A DNA stretch of 14,612 bases from JBBQTU01 sp038213005 (GCA_038213005.1 JBBQTU010000097.1:1-14612); one strand, 5' to 3'. Positions 1-7,414 are shown, counted from the first letter of the stretch. Notes: generated by a model not told the origin, from the sequence alone. Made by a program: numbers and translations.

Positions 1-1415
1 ACGCCACCGCCCAGGAACTGGTTAGTGAGTTCAAAGGCCGGATCGTCGGGGCGACGCTGAAGAAGCTCGACGCCGGCCAGTTCGCCGCCAGCATCATCTG
101 CGACGTGGCTCCCGAGAACGCCGGCCCGATGACCGACCGGCTGAAGCAACTTGGCAAAGTCGCACGCCTGGAAGCCGAGCGAAAGACCACCACTGACGGC
201 ACCGAGGCCCCGGTCAGCCCGAAGGTTCAGCGTAAGGATGCCCGCTTTATCATCTCCCTCTATAACCTCGCCAACATCGCCCCGCGGGAGACGACCAGCG
301 TGAACCTGGCCTGCCGCAACGTCGATGCAGCCTACCGGGCGATTCTCCTTCGGGTCGCCAAGGCCGGCGGGCGCATCGTCGGCTCCAATCTCAACCAGCT
401 CAAGGCCGAACAGACCACCGCCACCGTCAGTTTCCAGGTCAAGACCGAGGACGCCGAGGCGCTGCTCGCCGAACTCCGCAAGCCCGGCGACGCGGCCGAC
501 ACCGAGGTCACGCGCCTCTCCACCACGGAGAACACCGACACCGCTAACGTTACCACCGCCAATCGCGGGTTTGCCGTACAGATCGTGTCGCTTGCCTCAG
601 TGGCGCCGCGGGAGACGATCTCGCTGCAACTGGCCGTGCCCAGCGCGGCGGTCGCCTACAAGGCCTTCACCAGCCTGCTCGGCGACGAGGCGATGCAGTC
701 GCGAATCCTGTCATCGCAGCTCTCGGAGCACGACCGCCAGAACGTCACCGGCTCGCTGGATTTCGAGATCCGCCGCAGCGACCTGCCCGCGATCGACAAG
801 GCCCTGGCAGCCGCCGGCGAAGTCTTCTCCCGGAGCGCCACCCGGGCGACGGATGCCCAGAACACCATCGACAGCAAGGTCCGCATCACGGTGTCGATGA
901 TCAACGCCGAGAACCTCGCCCCACGCGAGGTGGCGACGATAGGGATCGAGGTCGCTAATGTGGAAAAGACGATGGGCGATATCGCCACCGCCGCGATGGG
1001 CCTCAAGGGCCGCAGTGTGGAATCCCGTCTGAGCAAGGAGCCCAGCGGCCGGATCACCGGCCGGCTCGTGATTGACGTTCCGCTGGCGAAGGCGGCCGAG
1101 ATATTGAGTACTGTGCGCCAGCAGGGCACGGTGCGGACCGTCGATACGGCTAAGAATACGCAGGTGCCCGACGGCGCTCTGGCTCGCACTCGCGTGGACC
1201 TCACCATCAGCAATGGCGAAGGAATCGTGGCTGGCGATCAGGGTGTCTGGGCCACCGTCCGTCAGGGCCTGGCGACCAGCGTCGCGGGGCTGCTCTGGAG
1301 CCTGCAACTGATCGTGATCGGGCTGTTCATGGTCGGCCCGTGGGTGCTGCTCATTTGGGGAGGCTGGCGGCTGGCTCGGCGCGGAAAGCGCAAGTCGCCT
1401 TCGCCCGGGGCGTAA
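1..1415 (+). CDS. DUF4349-like repeat protein with C-terminal membrane anchor (5' partial)
   Basis: The frame is open from the first full codon (base 3) to TAA at 1413-1415, so the true start lies outside the window; the GTG at 105 is internal. The visible 470 residues hold three tandem modules of about 105 residues. Each opens with a beta-like stretch ending in Ala-Pro-Arg-Glu (codons at 279-290, 603-614 and 918-929), followed by a helix and a strand such as TGSLDFEI or TGRLVIDV. A partial module precedes them and a remnant (DLTISNGEG) follows. A hydrophobic segment at about residues 430-456 is followed by a basic tail (RRGKRK), indicating a single membrane anchor with most of the protein on the outer face of the inner membrane. 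The module core resembles DUF4349, a domain found in bacterial envelope lipoproteins and anti-sigma-like proteins of unknown function. Family assignment is moderate; the function is unknown. Confidence 0.7.
   Translation, partial: ATAQELVSEFKGRIVGATLKKLDAGQFAASIICDVAPENAGPMTDRLKQLGKVARLEAERKTTTDGTEAPVSPKVQRKDARFIISLYNLANIAPRETTSVNLACRNVDAAYRAILLRVAKAGGRIVGSNLNQLKAEQTTATVSFQVKTEDAEALLAELRKPGDAADTEVTRLSTTENTDTANVTTANRGFAVQIVSLASVAPRETISLQLAVPSAAVAYKAFTSLLGDEAMQSRILSSQLSEHDRQNVTGSLDFEIRRSDLPAIDKALAAAGEVFSRSATRATDAQNTIDSKVRITVSMINAENLAPREVATIGIEVANVEKTMGDIATAAMGLKGRSVESRLSKEPSGRITGRLVIDVPLAKAAEILSTVRQQGTVRTVDTAKNTQVPDGALARTRVDLTISNGEGIVAGDQGVWATVRQGLATSVAGLLWSLQLIVIGLFMVGPWVLLIWGGWRLARRGKRKSPSPGA
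243..1190 (+). repeat. Three tandem ~105-aa protein modules within the DUF4349-like gene
   Basis: Module starts are near bases 243, 573 and 882, and the next partial unit starts near 1191. The APRE tetrapeptides are spaced 108 and 105 codons apart. Each unit has the order hydrophobic strand, APRE, strand, helix, conserved small/basic region, TGxLxF/I strand, helix. The modules differ a lot at DNA level, so the duplication is old. Confidence 0.7.
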
Positions 1416-1437
1416 GGCAGCTTCCGCGCGTCCGCAA

Positions 1438-1486
1438 AGTGGGGCAGGCCGCTGCGCAGCATCTCGCCGTGGTGGACTCCGCCGCC
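1438..1486 (-). repeat. Module Y, inverted copy (left of the toxin-antitoxin pair)
   Basis: These 49 bases are the reverse complement of 2622-2670 with 47 of 49 identical by hand alignment. With the right copy they bracket the MNT/HEPN genes as an inverted pair enclosing about 1.2 kb. The copy begins about 22 bases after the stop of the upstream gene. The rest of 1416-1664 holds no gene that I can support. Confidence 0.8.
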
Positions 1487-1547
1487 TATTTCGTCACCGC
1501 GACGCAATCCTTGGTGCTCCAACAGACGAAGACCGCGACAGGGTGCT

Positions 1548-1624
1548 TCCTTGTGCTGCCCTGCATCATGAAGCGTCATCCGCTGGCAGCCAGATGGGCG
1601 GCCGGGGCGGCCGGCCCCACTTGC
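1548..1624 (+). repeat. Module X, direct copy 1, plus the tail of module Y
   Basis: Bases 1548-1604 match 2573-2629 in the same orientation at 52 of 57 positions, centred on GCATCATGAAGCGTCATC. The next bases, ending in GGCCCCACTTG, match only the last part of module Y. This copy therefore lacks the first ~30 bases of Y that follow X in the right-hand copy. No open frame is conserved between copies, so it is treated as a dispersed intergenic repeat. Confidence 0.75.
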
Positions 1625-1664
1625 GGCTTGTAGCGAGGCTTTGGGGGATTCAATGTTTGCGGAA

Positions 1665-2039
1665 TTACACCAGCAACCGGCGCGAGGCCTCAATAAATAG
1701 CCGGGCATGGTCGAGCACCTCGCGGGCGTGCTCTGGGGAAATCCGCGCGGTCGCATCATAGTCGCCCGTCAGCCGGGCATCCTGTGCCGATAAGAGCCAG
1801 CGATGGTAGTCTGCCGGCAGTTTGCCTGACTTGGTGAACTCGCGGCCAAAGGCCGAAAGAGTTGCCGCATGGGAAGAGAACGAAAGCCCCAGGCTATCGA
1901 GAAGCGCTTGGGCCGCGTGAAACATTGCGTGATAGCCGCGTGAAGCGGCGAAACCTGGGAAGTGGTTTGCCAGCAGCAGTTCGGCCGCCTCCAGCGATTC
2001 CGCCGCTTCGTCGAGGAGCAAGCGTTGGTCTTCTGTCAT
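1665..2039 (-). CDS. HEPN-domain protein, likely toxin of an MNT/HEPN pair
   Basis: 124 residues, the usual size of small HEPN (PF05168-like) proteins. It is almost all helical. The conserved core SRGYHAMFHAAQALL lies at residues 33-47, a conserved His at 57 (FSSHAA), GREFTKSGKLP at 65-75 and the RLTGDYDA signature at 89-96. Proteins of this type act as RNases or partners in two-gene toxin-antitoxin systems; the toxin role here is inferred from the family and the partner gene. The ATG (2039) lies inside the stop region of the upstream nucleotidyltransferase gene, with a 4-base ATGA overlap, so the two are translationally coupled. A longer reading of the frame to 2120 would run deep into the upstream gene and is not favoured. 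The exact RNase motif (R-x4-6-H) is not clear, so catalytic activity is uncertain. Confidence 0.85.
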   Translation of the reverse strand: MTEDQRLLLDEAAESLEAAELLLANHFPGFAASRGYHAMFHAAQALLDSLGLSFSSHAATLSAFGREFTKSGKLPADYHRWLLSAQDARLTGDYDATARISPEHAREVLDHARLFIEASRRLLV

Positions 2040-2353
2040 AGCGTCACGGCTTCCCGGCGGATGTTGCGCAGGAATGGACCGCCGCCGCGCTGGTAGCGTT
2101 CTTCGGACATGTAGAGACAACTGATCAGACAGTCACGTTGCAGCGAGAGACGGGAAACCAATTCGGAGGTTCGTGCGATCTCATCACCCGGATCAACGGC
2201 GTCTCTTAAAACGACCAGCACGTCAATATCAGAGTCGTCGGTGGCCTGCCCCCGCGCCTGCGAACCATATAGGAGCACGGCCGCAAGCCGACCCTGGTAG
2301 AGGCTGCGGAGCCCTCGCTTGAGTTGGGCCAGTAATGGCTGGAGATCTCGCAT
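2036..2353 (-). CDS. MNT-type minimal nucleotidyltransferase, likely antitoxin
   Basis: 105 residues, typical of minimal nucleotidyltransferases (MNT, Pol-beta superfamily). It shows the full GSx10DxD signature: Gly30-Ser31, ten residues, then Asp42-Ile-Asp44 in YGSQARG...SDIDVLVV. A later Asp74 in LQRDCLISC could be the third metal ligand. Related MntA proteins neutralise HEPN toxins by adding AMP groups to them; that activity here is inferred. I chose ATG 2353 because the frame upstream of it runs into the repeat-derived sequence at 2419-2446 and because residue 1 then sits at the usual distance from the GS motif. No good Shine-Dalgarno sequence is visible. It overlaps the HEPN gene by 4 bases (ATGA), antitoxin first, the common order for this family. 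Confidence 0.87.
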   Translation of the reverse strand: MRDLQPLLAQLKRGLRSLYQGRLAAVLLYGSQARGQATDDSDIDVLVVLRDAVDPGDEIARTSELVSRLSLQRDCLISCLYMSEERYQRGGGPFLRNIRREAVTL

Positions 2354-2418
2354 GACGTCTAAAATGATAAGCCGTACCGGAACCCCATTCAACAACACCC
2401 GACGACAAACGCCCGAAA

Positions 2419-2551
2419 GGGCGTGCCCGACAATCCGGGCAAGCACGAAATACGAAGCACGAAATACGAAATAACGCGGAAACTAAGGAAACTCGAAGCA
2501 GCAACGCGGAGTGGCGCGGACATGGGGCACGTCGCCCGAATTTTCGGGCAC
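2419..2551. repeat. 133-bp intergenic repeat, copy A
   Basis: Copy B is at 8643-8775 in the same orientation. The first 53 bases are identical, and both copies end in TTTTCGGGCAC after CACGTCGCCCG. Inside is a tandem 14-mer AAGCACGAAATACG (two units). Short hairpins (GCCCGAAAGGGC just upstream at 2411-2422; GGGCGTGCCCG at 2419; CCCGAATTTTCGGG at the end) sit at the borders. No coding role is likely: both copies fall between genes and their frames differ. Together with modules X and Y it fills most of the gene-free stretch 2354-2706. Confidence 0.85.
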
Positions 2552-2572
2552 GCCCCGCCCGAGACAAGGGTG

Positions 2573-2670
2573 TCCTTGTTCTGCCCGGCATCATGAAGCG
2601 TCATCGGCTGGCAGCCAAATCGGCGGCCGAGTCCACCACGGCGAGATGCTGCGCAGCGGCCAGCCCCACT
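2573..2670 (+). repeat. Modules X and Y, contiguous copy (right of the toxin-antitoxin pair)
   Basis: X (2573-2629) is a direct repeat of 1548-1604, and Y (2622-2670) is an inverted repeat of 1438-1486. This looks like the intact arrangement of the unit; the left side has the same modules split and partly inverted. It ends about 36 bases beyond the stop codon of the sulfatase gene. Confidence 0.75.
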
Positions 2671-2706
2671 TGAGCGATGCACTGCGAGGTTGCCGGGCAT
2701 CAGGTT

Positions 2707-4710
2707 CTATCGCTTTGCAGAGACGGCGTTGCCTTGCGACGCGAGCTTCTTGATGAGGCGATCCTGATATTGCACCCAGGCGGCCAGCCGCTGCTGGATC
2801 AGGTCCAGTTCGGCCGGGGTCAGTGTCGAGGCCAGATTGTGCAACTCGGCCGGGTCCTGCTTGAGGTCGTAGACTTCGTATTTGCCAGAGACCGCTTCGA
2901 AGAGGTATTTGCGGTCGGCGTCGCGATAGCCGAAGGTCGCGCCGGACCAGGGGGCCAGAAAATAGGTGCGCCCGCTGCGCTGGGTGCTGAAAAGGCTCTG
3001 GCCCTGCCAGTTACCGGGCATGCTCAGACCCAGCACGTCCAGGATGGTGGGGGCGATGTCCACCATGCCGCCGACGGCGGGGTCGTGCTCGCCTTTGAAG
3101 AGGCGCGGATTTAGAAGCAGCAGGGGGATGTGTATGTTCTCGCTGTAGAGGCGGTTGGCGTGGCCGTACTGGTGGTGCTGGCCGAAGGCTTCGCCGTGGT
3201 CGCCTACGACCACCACCAGCGTGGAGGCGAGTTGCCCACTGTCCTGGAGCGATCGCAGCACCTGGCCGATTGCCGCGTCGGTTTCGCGCAGGGCGTTGAG
3301 GTAGCGGTTCTGCATGTCGCTAACGCCGTCGAACGCGGTCTGCTTTTGCAGTGCGAAATAGGGATAGTGGGTCTGCCCGGTCCACATGATCGCGAAGAAG
3401 GGACGGTTCTTGTCTGAGTTCACCCAACTCAGCAGCGAGTTGCCCAGGGTGGCATCGTCGGCGGCGTCGAGAAAGCCGTCCTTCTCGTTACTGACCAGCG
3501 TGGGCTTGCCGTCACCAAGGCTGCGGTAGTCTTTGAGCACGTCAAACTGGTGGTTCACCAGAAAGCCCTCGGCGTTGCCGAAGCGAAGATCCGCGGCGTA
3601 GAAGACGCCGGTGCGATACCCCTGTGCCTTGAGCACATCGCTCAGCGAGATGAAGCCAGCCTTGGGATGCTGCTCGGTCTCGAACCGATAGGTCGGGCTG
3701 GGGTAGGTGGAGCACAGCAGCGACACCAGCTCTTTGTTGGTGTTGGGCGCATGGGCCGAGATGTTGCCAAACATGCGGCTCTGGCCCATGTAGCGATCCA
3801 GTTCCGGCGTGACGGGGTATTTGCCGCCATACGCAGGCAGGTATTGGGCGGCCACCGATTCCAGCACAATCACCAGCACATTCTTCACCGGCGGCTGAGG
3901 CGGGACAAAGGTCGATCGCGGCGAGTGGCCCCGCTCGGAACTGATCTGGAAATCATCAGCGGCCACGTTGGTGGCAAGGGTGAACAGTGCCGCCCGGTCC
4001 GCGGCCATCAGCGACTGAGCGAACGCCACCACCGGGTTCTGCAGGCACGGGGGGTAGAAGCTGCGCATCGACCCTGCGGCCAGCGGCAGATAGATGCCGC
4101 CCGCCACGACGGCGCCGATCAGCAGCCACCGCCACAGCCGGCCGGTGGTCGGTACAAGACGCAGTGCTCTGCCCAGCAGAAACGCCATGATCGCCATGCC
4201 GGCGATGATGCCGGTGATGGCCGCAGCGACGTTCCACGACAGCGAAGCGGCGATGGCCTCTTGAGCATCAAACCCGCGGAGGAAGCCGGAGTAGTAGAGC
4301 CACGGGTAGTTCAGCGGCTGGCCGAGCATCTTGACGACTTCGATGTTCGCCATCGCCCACAGAAGCGACACAACCGACACGACCATGAAGGTGCCGCAGA
4401 CAAGGCGGCGAAAGAAAACCCGGCGGTTGACCCGCAGCAAAAGGAGGAACAAAACCGTGATGCCCGTTACATAGAGCAGATCGAGGTAGGCCCCTGCCAG
4501 CACCGGCCAGCCCTGCTGCAGAGGCGCACTCAGCCAGTACCACGCGTACCCCATGACATGAGCCCGCACGGGGATCAGGAGCAGTGCCAACGCCATGCCC
4601 CAACTGATCAGCACGGCCTGATAGTGTGGGACCGCCGCGGCCGCTGCGTTGGCCAGAGGCGTGGTTTTTGTGGTTGTCGTCGCGGGTCCCTCGTTGCCGG
4701 TGTTGGTCAC
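2707..4710 (-). CDS. LtaS-like membrane sulfatase / phosphoglycerol transferase
   Basis: 667 residues, with about five N-terminal membrane segments (near 31-50, 70-92, 102-120, 162-180 and 195-215) and an outward-facing alkaline-phosphatase-superfamily domain from about 276. Visible catalytic features are Glu284 (VLESVA), the likely Thr nucleophile 324 (PNTNKE), His448 (TGQTHYPY), Asp504-His505-Gly506 (GDHGEAFG) and His512/517. This layout is that of LtaS/OpgB-type enzymes, which move phosphoglycerol or similar groups onto envelope polymers or lipids; the Thr argues against a formylglycine sulfatase. I chose the GTG at 4710 because AGAAGG lies 6 bases upstream; an in-frame ATG at 4764 would add 18 residues without that site. 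It stands alone on its strand between repeat-rich spacers. The substrate is unknown. Confidence 0.88.
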   Translation of the reverse strand: MTNTGNEGPATTTTKTTPLANAAAAAVPHYQAVLISWGMALALLLIPVRAHVMGYAWYWLSAPLQQGWPVLAGAYLDLLYVTGITVLFLLLLRVNRRVFFRRLVCGTFMVVSVVSLLWAMANIEVVKMLGQPLNYPWLYYSGFLRGFDAQEAIAASLSWNVAAAITGIIAGMAIMAFLLGRALRLVPTTGRLWRWLLIGAVVAGGIYLPLAAGSMRSFYPPCLQNPVVAFAQSLMAADRAALFTLATNVAADDFQISSERGHSPRSTFVPPQPPVKNVLVIVLESVAAQYLPAYGGKYPVTPELDRYMGQSRMFGNISAHAPNTNKELVSLLCSTYPSPTYRFETEQHPKAGFISLSDVLKAQGYRTGVFYAADLRFGNAEGFLVNHQFDVLKDYRSLGDGKPTLVSNEKDGFLDAADDATLGNSLLSWVNSDKNRPFFAIMWTGQTHYPYFALQKQTAFDGVSDMQNRYLNALRETDAAIGQVLRSLQDSGQLASTLVVVVGDHGEAFGQHHQYGHANRLYSENIHIPLLLLNPRLFKGEHDPAVGGMVDIAPTILDVLGLSMPGNWQGQSLFSTQRSGRTYFLAPWSGATFGYRDADRKYLFEAVSGKYEVYDLKQDPAELHNLASTLTPAELDLIQQRLAAWVQYQDRLIKKLASQGNAVSAKR

Positions 4711-4716
4711 AGGATA

Positions 4717-4722
4717 CCTTCT
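4717..4722 (-). promoter_or_regulatory. Shine-Dalgarno site that decides the sulfatase start
   Basis: On the minus strand AGAAGG lies 6 bases before the GTG codon at 4710. It would fall inside the coding frame if the ATG at 4764 were used, so it favours the shorter protein. Confidence 0.6.
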
Positions 4723-4891
4723 AAAAAAAGCCGATGATGGGCTGTGCCGCGTCTGTGACGGCACCGGCCAAGTGCGGATGATCCCCAGCAGGCCGTCCCA
4801 TCCAACCAGCCAGCCCGAGGGTCACAACGGTTGGCAATGCTAACCTCGCCCCCGGTGCGTGCAAGCTGAGGCACCCCAGGCTTGCGCCTGA

Positions 4892-5099
4892 GGGCGTGCC
4901 CGCTTTTCCGGGCGGACGCAAGTTGTGCGTTAGCGGGTGGTTGGAGCGAATACGGTTGTGAAGGATGTGTCGCCCTTTCAGGGCTCATTCATGTGTGAAT
5001 GGTTCTTACCCAGGGCTGCGCGAGTACGCTTACCCTGGGGCTCAAGAATGCCGCCCCGTTGGGGCTAAGAAATCGCGTGCCGGAAAAACGGGCACGCCC
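4892..5099. repeat. Inverted-repeat-bounded element in the 4711-5192 spacer
   Basis: The ends GGGCGTGCCCGCTTTTCCGG (4892-4911) and CCGGAAAAACGGGCACGCCC (5080-5099) are inverted copies with one mismatch over 20 bases. Between them lies the ~106-bp repeat described at 4965-5070. The whole is about 208 bp, with no gene inside. The size and structure are like a MITE or REP-type unit, but no target-site duplication is evident. I see no gene in the rest of 4711-5192. Confidence 0.6.
4965..5070 (+). repeat. ~105-bp intergenic repeat, copy 1
   Basis: Related in reverse orientation to 13200-13303. Conserved blocks are ATGTGTCGCCC, CAGGGCTC, ACCCAGGGC, GTACGCTT and TTGGGGCT near the far end, with diverged bases between. 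Repeats of this look are common between genes in planctomycete and related genomes (from general knowledge). The conserved blocks pair weakly with each other, suggesting a structured nucleic acid rather than a protein. Confidence 0.75.
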
Positions 5100-5192
5100 C
5101 TTGAGCCTGCCGGCGCTCAGGATCGCCAACCGCCACCAGTGCGGCCTGCCTACTTCATCTACGCACGGTTCTATCCGGCCGAGCCGTCTGCG

Positions 5193-5939
5193 TTAGGGGT
5201 AGTCCTGACCCACGGGGCGGATCATCAGGTCATTCACATGCACGTGAGCCGGCTGGGAGACGATGAACACCACGGCCCGCGCGACGTCCTCGGGGTCCAG
5301 AAGCTTTCCGAAGCGTTTGACGGACTTGCCGAAGTTCTCTTGGGTATATCCCGCGACCTCCTGAAACTCGGAGGCGACGATGGCTGGCTTCACCACGCTC
5401 ACGCGGACTTTGTGCTGGCAGATCTCCCGGCGCAGGCCCTCGGCGATCGAGATAATGGCGAACTTGGTCGAGCCATAGAACGCCGAGAATGGCGAGATGT
5501 TCACGCCCACGACCGAGCCGATGGCGATGATGTCGCCGGACTGCTGACGGATCATGATCTCGGCGGTTTTGCGCATCAGGTGGGCCGCCCCGATCACGTT
5601 GAGCTGGTACATCTCGTCCCATCGCGAACGGTCGGAGGCCATCAAGCCGCCTGAAAGGCCATGCCCGGCGTTGGCGACGACGATGTCCAGCCGGCCGCCG
5701 CCGAAGTCGGTGGCTCGCGCCACCAGGGCGTCGATATCCGACACGCTGGAGGCATCGCTCTTAAGGGCCAGACAGTGGGCGGCGCCGATCTCCGCCGCCA
5801 GTTTCGTCAGCCTGTCCAGCCGCCTGGCCGAGGCGACCACCTTCGCGCCGGCGCTCGCCAAGGCGAGGGCAGTTGCCCGCCCGATTCCCGATGATGCTCC
5901 GGTGACGATCGCGGTCCTGCCTTTTAGTGGGTCTGTCAT
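5193..5939 (-). CDS. SDR-family NAD(P)-dependent oxidoreductase
   Basis: 248 residues, the classical SDR length. It has the cofactor motif TGASSGIG at residues 13-20, NAG at 90-92, Asn114, catalytic Ser142 and the YGSTK motif (Tyr155, Lys159). Arg39-Arg40 after the second strand favours NADP(H) over NAD(H). It is a soluble cytoplasmic enzyme that oxidises or reduces a hydroxyl/carbonyl group; the substrate cannot be read from sequence. ATG 5939 is preceded by GAAGGTGA at a good distance. It follows the GNAT gene by 54 bases on the same strand, so the two may be co-transcribed, although a weak terminator-like hairpin lies between them. Confidence 0.92.
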   Translation of the reverse strand: MTDPLKGRTAIVTGASSGIGRATALALASAGAKVVASARRLDRLTKLAAEIGAAHCLALKSDASSVSDIDALVARATDFGGGRLDIVVANAGHGLSGGLMASDRSRWDEMYQLNVIGAAHLMRKTAEIMIRQQSGDIIAIGSVVGVNISPFSAFYGSTKFAIISIAEGLRREICQHKVRVSVVKPAIVASEFQEVAGYTQENFGKSVKRFGKLLDPEDVARAVVFIVSQPAHVHVNDLMIRPVGQDYP

Positions 5940-5960
5940 GTTCTCACCTTCTCTTTCTGG

Positions 5961-5992
5961 AAAAAGGATAGGCTCGCCGGGGTCAAGGAGCC
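5961..5992 (-). terminator. Weak terminator-like hairpin between the GNAT and SDR genes
   Basis: Read on the minus strand, GGCTC and GAGCC form a 5-bp stem with a 12-base loop directly after the GNAT stop, followed 5 bases later by TTTTT. The stem is short, so it may only attenuate or may be chance. Confidence 0.25.
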
Positions 5993-5993
5993 A

Positions 5994-7142
5994 TCAGATC
6001 TGGCTGAGTAGTGGCCAGATCACCGGCAGGCCGAACGCCTGGCGAATGAAGGCCCCGATGCGCGGGTCCTGCGGCAGGGCCGGCGGGAACGGGCCGAAGA
6101 GTGCTCTCGCCCAGGCTGCGCGGTCGAGGGTCAGGTCGGCCGGGGCGGTCGATGCGGTGATTTTCAGGCCCGAAGCATCGCGGCTGATCTGCACCCTCTC
6201 GCCATCATCGGCCATCTCGAGAGTGAGGGCGTCTTGCCAGCAGGCGAGACGGCGCTCCAGCAGCGGGCGGTAGAGTTCGAGAATGGGCTTGAGTGCGAAG
6301 ACGCGGATCATGTCCACCGCATTGAGATTGTAACCGCCGGCGAACTGCAGCAGTAGAGCCTCAAGCGGCCCGGAACCTTCTTCGAGAGGGATCGTCACCG
6401 ACAGCCCACGACGGGCGAGCAGGAAGCTGAGGAGCTCCTCAAAGGCCCTGAGGTCGCCGCCGTATTCGGCGATCCGGTCGCCATTGAGACAGATGTAGGC
6501 AAAGCCGCCGTCACACTGGTGGACCCAAGTGGCGATGTTGAGGCGCTGGAGGGTGAGGCAGGTTTCATCGGGCGTGCGGATGATGCGCGAGATGTTCGCC
6601 TGGTGCGCCCGGTGGATGCGCTCGGCGGTGGGCTGATCGCCGAGCCAGCGAGTCGGCCGATTGCCTTCGGCGGGAAGGACGGGCTTGCCGTCAATGCGGC
6701 GACTGCTGAGTGAGAGCGAGCGTGCGGAGCCGGCGACCTCCCACCCGTAGCGCCGATAGCGCTGTCGATCACCGCCGAGGATGGAGACGTGGTGGCCGTC
6801 CTTGGTCATGCGGGCGATGGTGGCGTTCAGGAGGCCGCTCATCAGGCCTTTGCCGCGAAAATCCGGGAGGCACGCGACCTGGCCGATGCTGCCCACGCGC
6901 ATCTCGATGCCGGGAGCGACGACAAAACGCTGGGCGACGATCTGGGTGGAGGCGACGACCTGCGTGTCGCAGACGGCGATATACCAGTTGTCGAGGATGG
7001 TCTTGTCGGGGCGGATGGTCTGGGGCATCAACTGCTCGAAGCGGGGATGGCCGGGGTTGTTATCGGAGAAGGCTGCGATCAGCAGTGCGAGTATGCCGGG
7101 GAAATCCGAGGCGGTAGCGGTTCGGATAATCGGATCAGACAT
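5994..7142 (-). CDS. GNAT-family acetyltransferase, Eis-like architecture
   Basis: 382 residues. The N-terminal GNAT domain carries the acetyl-CoA motif VACLPDFRGKGLMSGLL (residues 89-105) and, further on, RYRRYGWE (128-135), like the FYRRFG motif of Eis-type enzymes. A middle region (about 165-290) could be the second degenerate GNAT fold, and the C-terminal ~90 residues resemble the SCP2-like domain of that family. The length matches Eis-like proteins (about 400 residues), which acetylate amines; the substrate here is unknown. ATG 7142 is preceded by AGAAGGAG five bases upstream, a strong ribosome site, part of which lies in the palindrome CTTCTCAGAAG. It is the first gene of a probable pair with the SDR gene. 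Confidence 0.85.
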   Translation of the reverse strand: MSDPIIRTATASDFPGILALLIAAFSDNNPGHPRFEQLMPQTIRPDKTILDNWYIAVCDTQVVASTQIVAQRFVVAPGIEMRVGSIGQVACLPDFRGKGLMSGLLNATIARMTKDGHHVSILGGDRQRYRRYGWEVAGSARSLSLSSRRIDGKPVLPAEGNRPTRWLGDQPTAERIHRAHQANISRIIRTPDETCLTLQRLNIATWVHQCDGGFAYICLNGDRIAEYGGDLRAFEELLSFLLARRGLSVTIPLEEGSGPLEALLLQFAGGYNLNAVDMIRVFALKPILELYRPLLERRLACWQDALTLEMADDGERVQISRDASGLKITASTAPADLTLDRAAWARALFGPFPPALPQDPRIGAFIRQAFGLPVIWPLLSQI

Positions 7143-7414
7143 TAAGGCTCCTTCTGAGAAGCATCATCGGTGAGCTTCGGGTGCGAGACAAGGGGTTCTG
7201 CCGGCGCTTGTGGGTTGGACGGCCCGCCACTAATGCTTCTCGTGGAACGGCCGGCACCCGCGCCCGCCGCAGTTCTGGCCCCGCCCGCGCCTTGCGTTGG
7301 CATGCATCTCCCGAAGGGCTCACCTGGGTCGGTCACGAAGCCGGCTCAGCGATTTCCTTGCCGAACCACATGCCGCCCGGCCAGAAACCATGGCTGATGC
7401 ATGCATGAGAATAG

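Noticed and set aside
2040..2120. Longer HEPN protein starting at 2120
   Set aside because: The added 27 residues lie inside the nucleotidyltransferase gene and look unlike the family; the ATGA overlap gives a clean start at 2039.
2441..2472. Tandem AAGCACGAAATACG units resembling a CRISPR or iteron array
   Set aside because: Only two adjacent units without spacers, and the same arrangement recurs inside the longer repeat at 8643-8775.
3550..4737. Long plus-strand open frame of 395 codons opposite the sulfatase
   Set aside because: The minus strand encodes a clear enzyme with catalytic residues; the plus frame is His/Arg/Gln-rich without domains, a usual GC-rich shadow.
7397..7406. Palindrome ATGCATGCAT as a possible operator
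   Set aside because: A single short palindrome with no gene start nearby; no supporting second site.
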